A stretch of DNA of 64,000 nucleotides. It comes from Toxorhynchites rutilus septentrionalis (taxonomy: Eukaryota > Arthropoda > Insecta > Diptera > Culicidae). Made by a program: the position numbers and the translations under genes. The stretch's first letter is position 1, and each line of letters opens with the position of its first letter. A model generated the notes under the pieces. The model made no database searches. It worked only from the letters and a program-made list of their open reading frames with translations, and had not been told where the DNA came from. The stretch is taken from NCBI RefSeq assembly GCF_029784135.1, contig NC_073746.1, positions 98,239,015 through 98,303,014 of the forward strand, given 5' to 3'. Below, piece after piece: positions 33,721 through 45,515 of the stretch.

Positions 33721-35159
33721 TATTTTAAAGTGTTACGAAAATTTTGAAATAACCATTCTACCAGTTTGGTAGCCCTGAAATGTTTCTTCATTGTAGAATC
33801 ATTTGACGATAATTGTTTGATGATTCATTCTTGTGCTCGCAGAACAATACATGCTCGAGATAAGCGCAGCTGTCATCCTTAATGGAGAAAGTTTTGCTAC
33901 TGGCAAGCGAAACCAAATCACATACAAAATTTCAGAACGAAATTTTCTTTCTTGGTGACAAAATAAACGAAATAAACTCTATCTGTTAATCTCAACAACC
34001 TCGAAAAGAGTAGCACTGCTTCAATATGATCAAGATTAGCGCAAATGCAATCCTAGTTGAAAGCAGCTTTGCGACTGGCACGCGAGCCCAAATAAATTAA
34101 TAACATAATATAACTTATTGAATAACTTGGTATTCCCCAAATAATTTTTTGGTGTACAACCTTAACACCTGCTTCACCATAGCGTCAGTTCAATGCATTG
34201 ATGACAGAAAACAAACAATGTTAACTGCTTGGAAAAAGGCTGAATATTTGCTTCAGCAGAGATACCCTAGCGTAAATATTTCCCTCCCACTATCTCCCCT
34301 CCTTGTTTATATTTATCATTACGACTGCATAATTTGCAACACCAACCAATCGTCAATAATAGCTCAAAAAAATGGGCTATTGTTGCAACGTTACAGGGCC
34401 AATGGACACGGGAGCAGATACAAATGGGGTTTCAGCGTAGCGAAGATGCACTATTTTTGCGTACGGGTTATGAAGCACGCACGTACGCACACAAATATCC
34501 ATATATCGAATGCTTGAAGACAGCTTGTGGAGACAGTTTTCCTACCGTCATGCGAAACTAAACCACTGACAAAATTTCTGAATATTTATTTTCTTGGTGA
34601 GCTGACGATAGCCTAGCTTGATGATTCCCCACACAATTGTGTAGCTCAGAACCTTAATGCAATTGCGTTAGTTTGATGCAACGCCAGAGACATCAGCGAG
34701 TGAGTAATTTGATCTACAGCCCAATCCGAAACGAAGACATGTGATGACACAACACAAGAAAGAACAAGCGATATTCATTGCTTTGAATACAGAACGATAC
34801 TGAATGTTTGCTTTCCTTCCTTGCTTGATACTTTAAACTTCTTCAGTTCATTCGTCTCTAACCTTCAAAAAGGCCCTTGGAAAACTCTACTTATCCATAA
34901 TATTGCTCCTCCACCCCCATTGCCTTGAGAAAGGTATTCGATCCCTCGCCGTCCAGCTCGCCCAGCAACGATGTTCTTCAGTCGATTTCCTCACGAAGAA
35001 TGAAAGTTTGCCTCAGCGAGATCCACTGTTTATAGTCTAGGAGAATATTCCCCTTCGTTCTTCTTCTTTTCCATTGTTCACGGAGACTTTACATCTTACG
35101 AGTTCCCCTTCATTGCCCGTCGATAAGTTGCTCGTTATTGACTGCTCTGTTCGGGAAAG
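33721..35159. other. Left-arm sequence with diverged short repeats
   Basis: Two loosely related blocks, about 33,860-34,000 and 34,020-34,200, share GAAAG..GCTTTGC.ACTGGCA.GCGA. The stretch 34,900-34,990 is, in reverse, similar to 50,170-50,250 of the large palindrome (CGAGCTGGACGGCGAGGGAT). The 122-codon frame at 34,149-34,517 has no family resemblance and lies in repeat sequence. Confidence 0.45.
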
Positions 35160-36679
35160 CACACAAATGGACAGAACAAATGTATGAGTAAATAGGAATG
35201 CTTCCAATTTCCATCAATTTAAACCATATACACTATGGGATTGTAATGTATAGCATATGAAACAAATCTTAGGGAATTTCCGATTTGTTTGGTGTATAAA
35301 TCGGCAAAATCCGTTCGCGGCAAAAATAGTTATTAACGTCAACTTTATTTCATAAAAACGTGATTTCTGATTTGGCACCCTTAATGAAAGACTTTACTTC
35401 TATGTCAAAAATAGAGATTCACACTAGTTGTTCCAATAATATCGTATTTTTAAATGTTTAGTTTTCATATGTATTGTTTCAATGTGTCTCGTAGAGCGGG
35501 GTAGGTTGAAACGTGGAACTATCATAAGTTTAATGCGCGGTTTTGCTTCTCGAACTATCTACAACTGATTTATGAAAGACTAAATTGAAGGAATTGCATA
35601 CAGTCTATCGCAAAATGGAGTGTACAACTGCTACTCGGCGATATATCTTCCAAAATCAATCCCAGTAAAAAACAGAGGAAGTTATTTGTATAGAAAATTT
35701 GGAAACCATTAAATTTCTAAAATAACTATTTTAAAAACCACTTGATGGATAAATATTCCTTCCGAATACACCAAAAAACTCGTATATATGACCAAAGACA
35801 GCTAAAGATAGTTGCAATAAACAAGGGATACCATACTAATGATGGAATTCGGAAATTGGCCAACGCTTTCGAAATCGAGTAGTGATTTCAACCAGCGTAC
35901 GATTATGGGTTTGAGTCAATTTTCATACGTTAGCACATACATTCGCCATTCTTAGAGAAATAAAAACCATTAGAGAGATCTGCTTGGTGGAGTACGGTTA
36001 CGAGTTTGAGTCACTGTATATCCTAAGCCGTTGAAACCATTCTAGGTGCTAGGTTTTATCCGTCTTGACATGTTGGCTCTACTGCTCAATCTGGTATAAA
36101 AAGAATTGAATCATTGAGAATTGAGAATACGAGTCATGGAGATTATTCATATGTGATTTCGTTTCATTTTTGTGATGCGATGTAATGCCTCAATAAGGTC
36201 TCAATAAGTCCTCGCATTATAGTCGCTGTCATTCTCCTAATATTGATATCATGTTCCCGAATCCCAGAAGACACTCGCTTAACATGTTCGTCGCACCATC
36301 AGCCATATACGTATGGTGACGCTTTCATCGTTGCTTCGATGAAAGCTTCCATGATATTTGAGTGTTGCATGAAATCTTGGAACTGATTATTTCGACACTT
36401 TTAAGTTCGAAAAAAGTCTCGTTAGAACGGATTCAAATGAAACCAATGATACCTTCTCCGAACGTGTTCGAATCATAGCGTTCGAACGAAAGCAGATACG
36501 GCCGTTAACAATAATAAGGGTGTAAATTTCTCCAAACAAATTAACATGTTCAGTAAGATCTTTGCGAATTAGCGTACTTTTTTTCATCAGTGATTGGCTG
36601 CTTGGGCAGTATTGGTGTTTATTTTTTGTAGATGTTTGAAAAATATATATTGTACGTGTACAATGATAATAAGTAAAAC

Positions 36680-36955
36680 TTGTTGAGGAAAGACATTGCG
36701 GGAAATAGCAGCTGCTGTCGGAAAAACTCACTCTACAGTAAAGAAAATCATAAACAAATGGAAATACGAAGGAATTATGGAAAATCTCCCGGCAGAGAAC
36801 GCAAACGGATCCAATCTTCTGATGATGAATCGGTAATAGTTCGAAAATTGCGAAAGAACCCTAAAACAAACATTCCTACATTGACTACCGAAGTAGCCGG
36901 CATCATTGGGAGACGTGTCTGCGCAGACACTGTCAGGAGAGCAGCTCTGCCGTAA
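36680..36955 (+). pseudogene. Tc1-type transposase, N-terminal part
   Basis: On the plus strand the reading runs from a helix-turn-helix (REIAAAVGKTHSTVKKI, in two frames) to RERKRIQSSDDESVIVRKLRKN and the second DNA-binding helix ending CADTVRRAAL, then stops. This is the paired DNA-binding region of Tc1 elements. The sequence that should follow (RDHG.AYRTN...) is found 3.35 kb away at 40,300, so this is the first half of a split gene. Confidence 0.75.
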
Positions 36956-36977
36956 TCTCGCGATGTGACGCAAGCGC
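36945..36977 (+). repeat. 33-bp inverted junction repeat, left copy
   Basis: Starting CTCTGCCGTAATCTCGC, this block matches the reverse complement of 40,288-40,320 at 29 of 33 positions. Its first bases are also the last coding bases of the Tc1 N-terminal piece. Confidence 0.8.
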
Positions 36978-37133
36978 CAGAGGGAAGAATTTTCAGTACG
37001 GGACTTTTCACAAAATCGCATGTACAGGGTTTTCCAACTTTAAATTCCGAAAGTAAATTGAAATAAAACACACTTAGAATTCGAATTTCGATGAAACTTT
37101 TATTTTAAATTAAAGTTTGGTTTATGTATGCCA

Positions 37134-38223
37134 TTATGTGTGAAATACAACATCATTCAAATGTCCACCTAGGGCTTCCTCGCACACCTTGATCCGGAAC
37201 AGGTAATTTTCGATGACTTTTCGGAACATATGGGGCGGTATCTCGGTCATAACTTCACGAATGTTGTCTTTCAAATGTTCAAGAGTTTGCGGAGAGTTGG
37301 CATAGACACGGTCTTTCGCATAACCCCACAAAAATAGTCTAGCGGGTTCAATTCGCATGATCTGGACGGCCAATTGCCATCACCAAAACGCGAAATTATG
37401 CGTCCCTCAAATTTCGTTCGCAATATGGCCATGTTCGGTTGTGTTGTGTAGTACGTGGCGCCGTCCTGCTGAAACCACATGTCATCCGTATCCATATCTT
37501 CAATTTGTGGAAAAAAATCGGTTAACATGTGGCCATAGCGCTCACCATTCACAGTTACCGTCTCGCCGTCCTCATTTTCAAAGAAATACGGCCCGATGAC
37601 ACCACCAGACCATAATGCGCACCAAACAGTGACTTTTGGCAGATGCAATGGCCTCTCAACAATCACGTGTGGATTTTCTGAACCTCATATACGTAAATTT
37701 TGGGTGTTCACATAGCCACCGAGCTCGAAATGTGCCTCATCGCTGAAGAAAATTTGATGCGAAAATTCAGCATTTTGCTGCTGTTGTTCGTTCACCCAAT
37801 CGACGTATGCCCGACGCATTCCATGGTCACCACGCTCTAATTTTTGTACCAGTTGGACTTTATATGGATGTAGGTGCAATTCCAAATGCAAAATTCACCA
37901 CAATGATGTGTTTGACAAGCCCAATTGCTGAGCACGCCGTGGAATCGAAACATTCGGGCAGCAATATTTTCGGCCGAACGCACATTTCGATGATGCATAG
38001 GTCTCACAATATCCGCTACGGATCCAGTTTGTTCGAATTTACGCACTACATTAGCGATTATGTGCTCTGTAGGCCGTCCATGACGACCAAAATCCGTCCG
38101 TAATGGTCGAAAAACATTTGCCGGTTTTTCATTATTTTTATAGTATAATTTAACAAAATTAACACGTTGTGCGATGCTAAAACGATCCATATTGTAAAAT
38201 GGCAGACATTCAACTAACGACAT
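37134..38223 (-). pseudogene. DD41D (rosa-like) mariner-superfamily transposase relic
   Basis: Read on the minus strand from ATG 38,223. A DUF4817-type helix-turn-helix (SIAQRVNFVKLYYKNN, then TEHIIANVVRKFEQTGSV) is followed by the catalytic motifs FFSDEAHFELGG, WFQQDGATYYTT and ELNPLDYF. The gap between the second and third catalytic Asp is 41 residues, which is the rosa-type DD41D spacing. The C-terminus is RLFLWGYAKDRVYANSPQT and on to GGHLNDVVF. The frame changes at least twice (near 37,840 and 37,680) and again near 37,330, so it is dead. A possible left terminus, TGTACAGGGTTTTCCAACTT, lies at 37,019-37,038; no matching right terminus was found. Confidence 0.85.
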
Positions 38224-38368
38224 GACGCTTTGGTTGACAGCTATACGCGTACATTAGGAAAATCTGATCTGTACAAATTGTGTACAATTGATGGAAAAAC
38301 ATTGCCATCGGCTTGATTTTTGAAAAAATGCAGTCTTATTTAAGCTATGTTACCAACGCCAGTTTGTT

Positions 38369-38632
38369 GTGGAAACAGCAAATTTTAATCGCTGTTTCCA
38401 CAACAGATTGGCGTTCATCCATCAATATATGCGAGAATCTGTTTCCAATTATTTTCTACAAAATGCCGCCGTTGAGCGTAGCATGAGGTTGCACTATGGA
38501 GAAAAGTTCTACACATTTTCCAACTTTGTAGCATGCGTCGAGCAGGCTAACGTAGTTGAGAAAACGATTTTAACAATTATGGACAGCACCGAATTTTCGA
38601 ATCCAAAATGCAATTGGAAACATCCGTGTTGA
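38369..38632 (+). other. 87-codon open frame, unrecognised
   Basis: The frame (HYGEKFYTFSNFVACVEQAN, then MDSTEFSNPKCNWKHPC) is followed, in another frame, by VKQIQFSRGYFKFCYK. The style suggests a decayed transposon protein, but I cannot name the family. It begins inside a short inverted repeat (GAAACAGC...GCTGTTTC at 38,370-38,400). Confidence 0.3.
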
Positions 38633-39604
38633 ATATGAAAATTATCAGAAATTATCCGATGTAAAGCAAATACAGTTTTCGCGAGGATATTTTAAGTTTT
38701 GTTATAAGATGCGTCTCGATGGAAAATTGAGAAGAGTGCAGCTGTTCACCAAATCCGACATTTACCCTTGATTTTATTTTGATTTTATGAATTTCAATCT
38801 TTGACGAGACTTTTAAACATAGCTTCTAAGTACATGATCTGTAGTTCTAAAACAAAATTGCTGTTATAAATGTAGCACTGCATGAGGATCGACTGTTTTT
38901 GATTAAAATATTTGGCATGACGAGATTTTAGGAAAAATGTTTTTTTACAGGACAGATGGCATGTAACTCTCATTGTGCTAAACGTCCAGTACGGAAGATG
39001 CTGTTATGTGAAATTTGCTGTCCTTGCTCGTTCATTCTATTGCCATCAGAACAGATCAAGCATCACATTCAAATTACGGCACATTATAAGAGAAATGGCG
39101 CTTACGCCACTCCGTTACGAAGCTTTTATGGGGTAATTTTTGACGTAGAACTACGTCTTTCAGGAAGGGTGCCAAATCAGAAAACAGGTCACGTTTTTAT
39201 GAAATAAAGTTAACGTTAATAACTATTTTCACTGTGAACGATTTCTCATGATTTGCATACCAATCGAATTGGAAATTCACTAAGATTTGTTTGATATGCT
39301 ATACATTACAATTAGCTAATCTCTAAATGGTTTGAATTCATGAAAACTGTAAGAACTTCCTTTTTCCCATACATTTGTTCTGCCGATTTGTGTGCTAACC
39401 CTACCCGTATTTCGAATGCTCATAACTCGAACATCTCTTAACAGATCGGAAAGATGTTTGCATCAATTGATAGAAAATATTTCTACGCGTCTATCACAAT
39501 TAATAAAATGTTATTTTTCATGAGATGAACAATTGAATAACTGTAAAATGTCAAGCGTTATCTAAACGCCCTTACTGCCAAGGGTTGATTGGCCCGATTT
39601 ACGG

Positions 39605-39785
39605 CTTCCCCAACACAGATTTCAAAATCGATGTACCTGTGGAAATCCGCTTTGCAAATATACATGCAAGTCGGGGGTATTTTTGTTCCCACCGAGCTTT
39701 GTTTCCCTAACACGGACTTCAAAATTAATGTGCCTGGGGGAATCCGTTATGGAAATACATGCAAGTCGGGGGTATTTTTCGGTGT
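39605..39785. repeat. Two-copy tandem repeat, about 97-bp period
   Basis: The word CAACACAGATTTCAAAAT (39,610) returns as TAACACGGACTTCAAAAT (39,707), and GCAAGTCGGGGGTATTTTT occurs at about 39,667 and 39,763. It is an old tandem duplication in the right arm of the fold-back. Confidence 0.7.
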
Positions 39786-40287
39786 TGAATACTTTTGTTC
39801 TCGCTTGTCGTTGTGCAGACCAGAATATGTTTCCCTAAAACGCACTTTTAGACTGAGAAGCCTGGGAAAATCGTCATTTCAGATACTAGAGGTGAATGAA
39901 CTTTCGCGGTTCAAGAACTACGTAAACATGATATGAGCAATAATTTCAGAGGGAAATGTAAAATACAATGATTCTTGACAATTTTCCCGTTCACATATTT
40001 TGGTAGTCCCAGCCATCATATCAAACGTAAAGAGATGTTTATCAAATTTATTTGTAACGAATAACATAATCTATTACAAAAACTTCGATGCATTCTAAAA
40101 AAATATTCAAAGTGGTAAACAAGTGGATTGCTTAATATAATTGGGTAGTTCTACGTCGAAAATATGCGGTCGTGTCCTAGATACAACCTCTTATAATTTT
40201 TCACATTTCTGTAAAACTTCGCAGTCTATTGAAAGGATTTGACATTCTTTATCGATCTATACAATAAAAAGTAAAATGTCAATTTTT

Positions 40288-40320
40288 GCGCTTGTGTCAC
40301 TTTGCGAGATCACGGCAGAG
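40288..40320 (-). repeat. 33-bp inverted junction repeat, right copy
   Basis: Inverse partner of 36,945-36,977 (4 mismatches). It merges into the Tc1 C-terminal piece at GCGAGATCACGGCAGAGC. Confidence 0.8.
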
Positions 40321-41075
40321 CATACAGGACCAATCTGAGAGGTCGTGTTGGCCGTGAAAAGTTTTTCATATCAAAGGTGAATATGAAAAAACCACTACAG
40401 TTTGCTAAGGCATATATAAACAGACCTAAGGAGTTCTGGAACAGGGTGTTTCATACGGATGAGCCGAAAACCAATCTCTTTGAATCGGATGGAAGCCAGA
40501 TGGCGTGGAGGAAACCAGGATCTCCTCCGGTGCTCAAGATTCAGCATTAGGTAACCAAAGTAAAACACGGCGCTAGTGGTCAGTTGATGTATGGTACATT
40601 GGTGGCTTCTGGTATTGTAACTATGGAGTTTATCAATTCGGCGATGGACAAAATGGCTTAATTGCTTAATGGCTTAATAAATCTTCCTGAAACGTAACTT
40701 GCATTCTCCCGTTCAGAAATCAGGTCTCTATTGTGATTACTACTTTCGACAAAAAAATGACCCGAAGCAAACTGACTTCATGGTGAGGATATGCCTGCTC
40801 TATAGTGTCCCAATCAACACATAATACCTCCGCAATCACCGGACTTGAACATTATTGAGTATCTACAGTGGGAAATCAAGAACTATCTGAAGAATAAAAA
40901 TCCAGGGAACGAAGCGGAACTCAAAACGACGATTACGGAGATCTGGGAGGCACTTCCGTCTACAGTGGCCAGAAATCTCGCCTCGGTGCTTGCAGGAACT
41001 GCTGGTCGCCAAAAGGGGGTCTTACCACATACCAGGGAAATTGATTTTTGTTATCTGTTAACATTTCTGAACTAA
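40300..41075 (+). pseudogene. Tc1-type transposase, C-terminal part
   Basis: The frame opens with RDHGRAYRTNLRGRVGREKF, the direct continuation of the N-terminal piece at 36,680-36,955. Catalytic motifs follow in broken frames: FHTDEPKTNLFESDG (first Asp), a decayed second motif near 40,740-40,770, and PPQSPDLNIIEYLQWEIKN (third acidic residue, about 40,832-40,875). It ends with the usual WEALPSTVARNL. Stops and frameshifts between 40,550 and 40,845 kill it. Confidence 0.8.
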
Positions 41076-42140
41076 TTCAATTTTACTTTTAAGAAAAACT
41101 TAAACTGTATACTCAATTTTGCCACGCCTTAATTGGAGATTTTTTGTTTGTGTTTCAAATATGGAGGAGAAATGTGAACATTTTATTTATTTTTTTATCC
41201 CTACATGAGTGTAAAATGGATCGATTTTACGATAAATATAAGTCGCATTTAGTTATTTACTTTTTAACCCCGAAAAACTGAAAAATAACAAACCAGCACG
41301 AGGTGTATACTTAATTTTGAGATAGACTGTATAAAACGGAAATTGGCAAAAAACGATTATGGTACAAGTAAGATTTGGAGGAGTAGTGTAATACAGCGCG
41401 GACTCGATTATATGCTCACACCATGTTTTTTTCAATCATGGGGTAAGGTGAAACCAGTGAAAATCGACTCTTTTCTAAACATTGCTGCAGATGCCGGACA
41501 TAACTTGTCGATGATTGCTGTATGAATGTGAAATGATAAATAAAAAAAATTGGAATCATTCATATTTTGTTCCTCAGTATGATTTATGAGTACACAGACA
41601 TGATACAAGTAAAACTTGTTAAGCGGTCGTTCAAATATTACGATACGCATTTTTTTACTATTTTAGACTCCCTGTTATCTAGAAATGATGATTTGCCTAA
41701 AAATGTTTATGTAGATTTATTAGGATTTATTTCTAAACAAGTTTACACAAGGCATCCCCTCCTCCCTTTCTGAGTGCGCTACGTAACATTTGAATATTTG
41801 AATGACCCCATAAAGCTTGTTAGTAGCCGTTTTGAGTTGTTCTATTTTGAAATTAAAGCGTCTAAAATAGTATCCTAGATGTTATTGTTTCGTATATTAA
41901 ATCCTAGTATGTAGTGTCCATTTTGCGAGTATCAAACCATTCCCCCACATATCACGTGTATCAAGACCCTTTTTTCCAAATGTTTATATGTAATTCATTC
42001 AATTTAGTGTTTCATAAATTAGTTGTAGATAGTTCGAGAAGCGAAACCGCACATTAAACTCATGATAGTTCCGCGTTCCAACTTATCATGGTCCATTTTG
42101 GACGCAAGGTAAAAGTAAATAAAATTTTTATAATAAGCAC
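41076..42140. other. Intergenic sequence without recognised genes
   Basis: Repeated words TGTATACTCAATTTTG.CA (41,108) and TGTATACTTAATTTTGAGAT (41,303) may be Tc1-terminus remnants. No credible coding region is seen. Confidence 0.35.
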
Positions 42141-42142
42141 GG

Positions 42143-42460
42143 ATAAGACGACCGTACGATAAAACTATAGAATAAAAGTGGATAAACGCGGATCGAGACG
42201 ACCGCACAAACGGGTATGGTCGTATGGGTACGACCGGATGGGTACAAAAGAAAATGGAAAGAAATGCGGATCGGGACGACCGTGTGGTGTAAAAATGGAA
42301 GTAAAAATATTTGCGGATCGGGGCGACCGCGTGAAAAAAATTATAATGATAAGAGTGCGGATCAGGACGACTGTGTTGTGTAAAAATTGAAGTGAAATTA
42401 TTTGCGGATCGGGACGAGCGAGCAGAACAAGTACGGGCTCGGGACGACCGTATGGAGAAC
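42143..42460. repeat. Degenerate minisatellite based on GCGGATCGGGACGACCG
   Basis: Seven spaced copies of a 17-base word close to GCGGATCGGGACGACCG occur at about 42,143, 42,186, 42,266, 42,313, 42,356, 42,402 and 42,436, spaced about 35-80 bases apart. The intervals are A-rich (AAAATGGAAG-like). The open frame across it is a by-product of the repeat. Confidence 0.75.
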
Positions 42461-43902
42461 AGAACTTGACTCGATATTTTGTTCGTTAAATGTCACCAAT
42501 TAGCCCATACATCTCAAAGGTGGTTCAAATGTTTTCTGTGGAGGAAAATACATTGAAACTTTTTTTTCGTCTCTTTTCATTCAATCCTTTTTTTTAGAAA
42601 AAAAACAGGAAGTGGGTTATATCTATGGTATAACTGCAATGGTGACGTAGGACTATCGTTGATTCAGTGAGCATTTGTTTGAAGTTGAATCTGAATCCAT
42701 TCTGAATGATTGACCAAATGAATATTTGAGGTACTTCGAAAACGAGAGCTCTTTCGCTTGCATGTTATTTTCAATGCCAAGAGGAACTGTCAGATTATTT
42801 TGCAGCAGCGATATCTTTCCGGATTCTTCTCAAAGTCCACCACCAGTGGTTAATGCTAACTCGATAACCACCTGTTAATTGCACATGATTGAAAAACCAC
42901 AAAATCAATTGTATTTGGTCGCAGTATTATATGGATAGAAAACGTTAAAATAAACTCTTTCGCTTGAATGTAATTTTCAATTCCCAAGGGATCTGGCAGA
43001 TTATTTTTCAGCAACGATAATATCTTTCCGGAATCTTCTCGATGCTGGATGGCAACCAAACAAAAATAGTTCCGCGCGTGTATGTGTGTGTGGTGGCTGC
43101 TCCGATGTCTCAATCGGAACCGTTTTTCGGTGCTGATACTCTCTTGGTCACCTTCTTTTCTTCTCCTGTCTCCTGCCTCCTGGCTTTTCTGCCCTCCCCC
43201 ACAGTTCCAAACAAACTGCATGTCTTTCAGATTAGGTCAGGCTAGGTAATGAATCCCTCGATCCCTTGATTCCTCGCCGAAAAGAATAATTTTCAGAAGC
43301 TTTCCTGTTAATTGCGATCAATTGAAAAATCACAAAACCAAATGTATTTGGTTGCATTGTTATATGGATAGAAGACATTAGAATAAACTCTTTCTCATCA
43401 ATGAAATTTTAAATTCCCAGGGGAACTGACAGAGTATTTTTCAGCAACGATTAGTTCTTTCCTGATTTTCCTCGATACTCGAAGCCCACCAGTGGTTAAT
43501 GCTAACTCAATAACCACCTGTTAATAGCACTTAATTGAAAAATATTTGGTCGCAGTGTTACATGGATAGAAAACATTAAAATGAACTCTTTCGCATGAAT
43601 GTATTTTTCAGTTCTCAGGGGAACTGGCAGATTATTTTTCAACAACGATTGCATCTTTCCTGAAATTTCTCGATGCTGAATGGCATCCAAACGAAAATAG
43701 TTCCGCGCGTGTATGAGTGTGTGTTGGCTGCTCCGATGTTTCAAGCGGAACCGTTTGTGGCATCACTCTCCTCCTGATGGATACCCTTTCGGCCTAAGGT
43801 GCACAAACAGGCTCTTGGTGACACCGTTCATCCGCACTTTCATGATAAACGAAGAGCTTCACCACAACAGCGACAACATGCTCCAATCACTGTTCAATTA
43901 TA

Positions 43903-43937
43903 ACTGAGTGAATTTCCGAGTGGCGTTCGCATATATA
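43903..43937 (-). promoter_or_regulatory. Core promoter in left palindrome arm (outward-facing)
   Basis: On the minus strand TATATATG (43,937-43,930) is followed, 32 bases from TATA start to initiator A, by TCAGT (43,907-43,903). It points leftward, away from the palindrome centre. Confidence 0.55.
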
Positions 43938-44191
43938 CCGATTGGTGATTTCAATAGCCTGTTTTGAAAGCAATTTTAAGACTATTGAAACAAGATTTTG
44001 GATCAAAAAGTAACAAGTATATAACGCGTAGACATTTTATCTATAGAATGAAGTGTTAATAATACCATTTCGTTCAGCTGTTTAGGAGCTATTAACGCTC
44101 AAAATCTCGGTCTCCGGCGTAACGCTTTCGTTTTCGAAACTTTGATTTTACACCCCGGTAGAGAAATGAAAGACGTAGTCCTACGTCAAAA

Positions 44192-45226
44192 GATATTTGG
44201 CATGCCCAGTTGTGGCAACACGGGTATCGTCAGTTTAGCGATCAAGTAGGCTGGGCACTCGATACATTTTTCACCACTTATCAGCAGGCAGTCACCGTTC
44301 GGCTTCGGGTAGTCTCCGATTATCCCGCGGACGCTCAACGACACACAATAACTTTAAGTAGTGTTGAGATATTAACAAGTTCTGCATCGCAAAATATTTG
44401 TATTAGTAAGCTCTAGAAGCTTACTCTTCTAAGGATAGTTTGCATGTAGAATTTGAAATATAAAAGTCAAAACAAAAAAACAGGTTTTTTCATGGTGACC
44501 CTAAGGCCGATTACACATTATCCGGTTTCTGCCGGACCGGTTTGAAACCCAAATGGCAAATTTCGATCGGACCAACCTTTTTACGGCGCCGTGATGCAGC
44601 CGTCTACAGCGACTGCAATGTCCGGTGACCGGACAAGCATTATACGCGATGACCGTAGAATAGTGTCGACGTCTGGTGGAGACATCGTTTTGGGAAAGCA
44701 AATCATTCTCTATAAGATTATCACACCTCAAGACAGTTTTAAGTTGTTTAAATTTTTAATGAAAACTTTTACTTCATATTATTTGATTGCTCAGAACCTG
44801 TGGTATTGATTCTTCCTTAACCATTTTTGTATAGTTTTCTTGATATTTTAACTAAAACTCATCATTGTAATATACAATCATTATCAGACACAATTATTGT
44901 TCAGGAGGTTTCCCAACTTGCAAAAGAACGTATTACTTTATTACATAAAGAACACATTTCATGAGAAGAAGTTAATTTTCATTCATAGTTTTTATTTTAA
45001 GATATGTGTTTAATGCACCTGAAAATCCATTATCACTATCATTTCCCAAAAGCGGAGCACGAAACTCCATGCCATGAAAGCGAATTGACAGTTGTTTGTC
45101 ATGTCTGTTAGTATTAGTACAATTCAGGCAATTTTTCGTCTAATGTAATATTATGTGTGCACTATTGACGTTTGTTTGTTGATTTTGAAACCAGTTGATA
45201 ATTTGCAAGTGATATGGATGCTGAAA
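44192..45226. other. Central loop of the palindrome
   Basis: Sequence between the inner arm borders. It contains, at 44,502-44,540, the end of another element (GGCCGATTACACATTATCCG) whose inverse lies at 52,218-52,260. No gene is recognised. Confidence 0.45.
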
Positions 45227-45480
45227 TTTTGACGTAGGACTACGTCTTTCATTTATATACCGGGGTGTAAAATCAAAGTTTCGAAAACGAAAGCGTTACG
45301 CCGGAGACCGAGATTTTGAGCGTTAATAGCTCCTAAACAGCTGAACGAAATGGTATGATTAACACATCATTCGAAAGATAAAATGTCTACGCGTTATATA
45401 CTTGTTACTTTTTGATCCAAAAACTTGTTTCAATAGTCTTAAAATTGCTTTCAAAACAGGTTATTAAAATCACCAATCGG

Positions 45481-45515
45481 TATATAAGCGAGCGCCACTC
45501 GGAAATTCACTCAGT
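45481..45515 (+). promoter_or_regulatory. Core promoter in right palindrome arm (outward-facing)
   Basis: TATATAAG (45,481-45,488) is followed by TCAGT (45,511-45,515) at the same 32-base spacing as in the left arm. It points rightward. This is the mirror copy of the 43.9-kb promoter with a slightly better TATA box. Confidence 0.6.

Larger units (their letters stand above)
33624..40203. repeat. Old imperfect fold-back structure (arms 33.6-35.4 and 39.1-40.2 kb)
   Basis: Two pairs of segments are inverted copies in nested order. The outer pair is 33,624-33,720 with 40,120-40,203 (shared AGGTTGT.T.TAGGACACGACCGCAT). The inner pair is 35,160-35,393 with 39,168-39,395 (shared TTTCATAAAAACGTGA and the AACAAATGTATG region). 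At the inner border of the right arm sits GACGTAGAACTACGTCTTTC (39,139-39,158), with a decayed counterpart on the left (33-35 kb arm, near 35,386-35,412). Arm lengths differ because of later insertions. The loop holds a Tc1 N-terminal piece and a DD41D transposase relic. I infer an ancient fold-back transposon or an inverted duplication. Confidence 0.6.

Noticed and set aside
42178..42390. Arg-rich 70-codon frame
   Set aside because: It is generated by the GCGGATCGGGACGACCG minisatellite.
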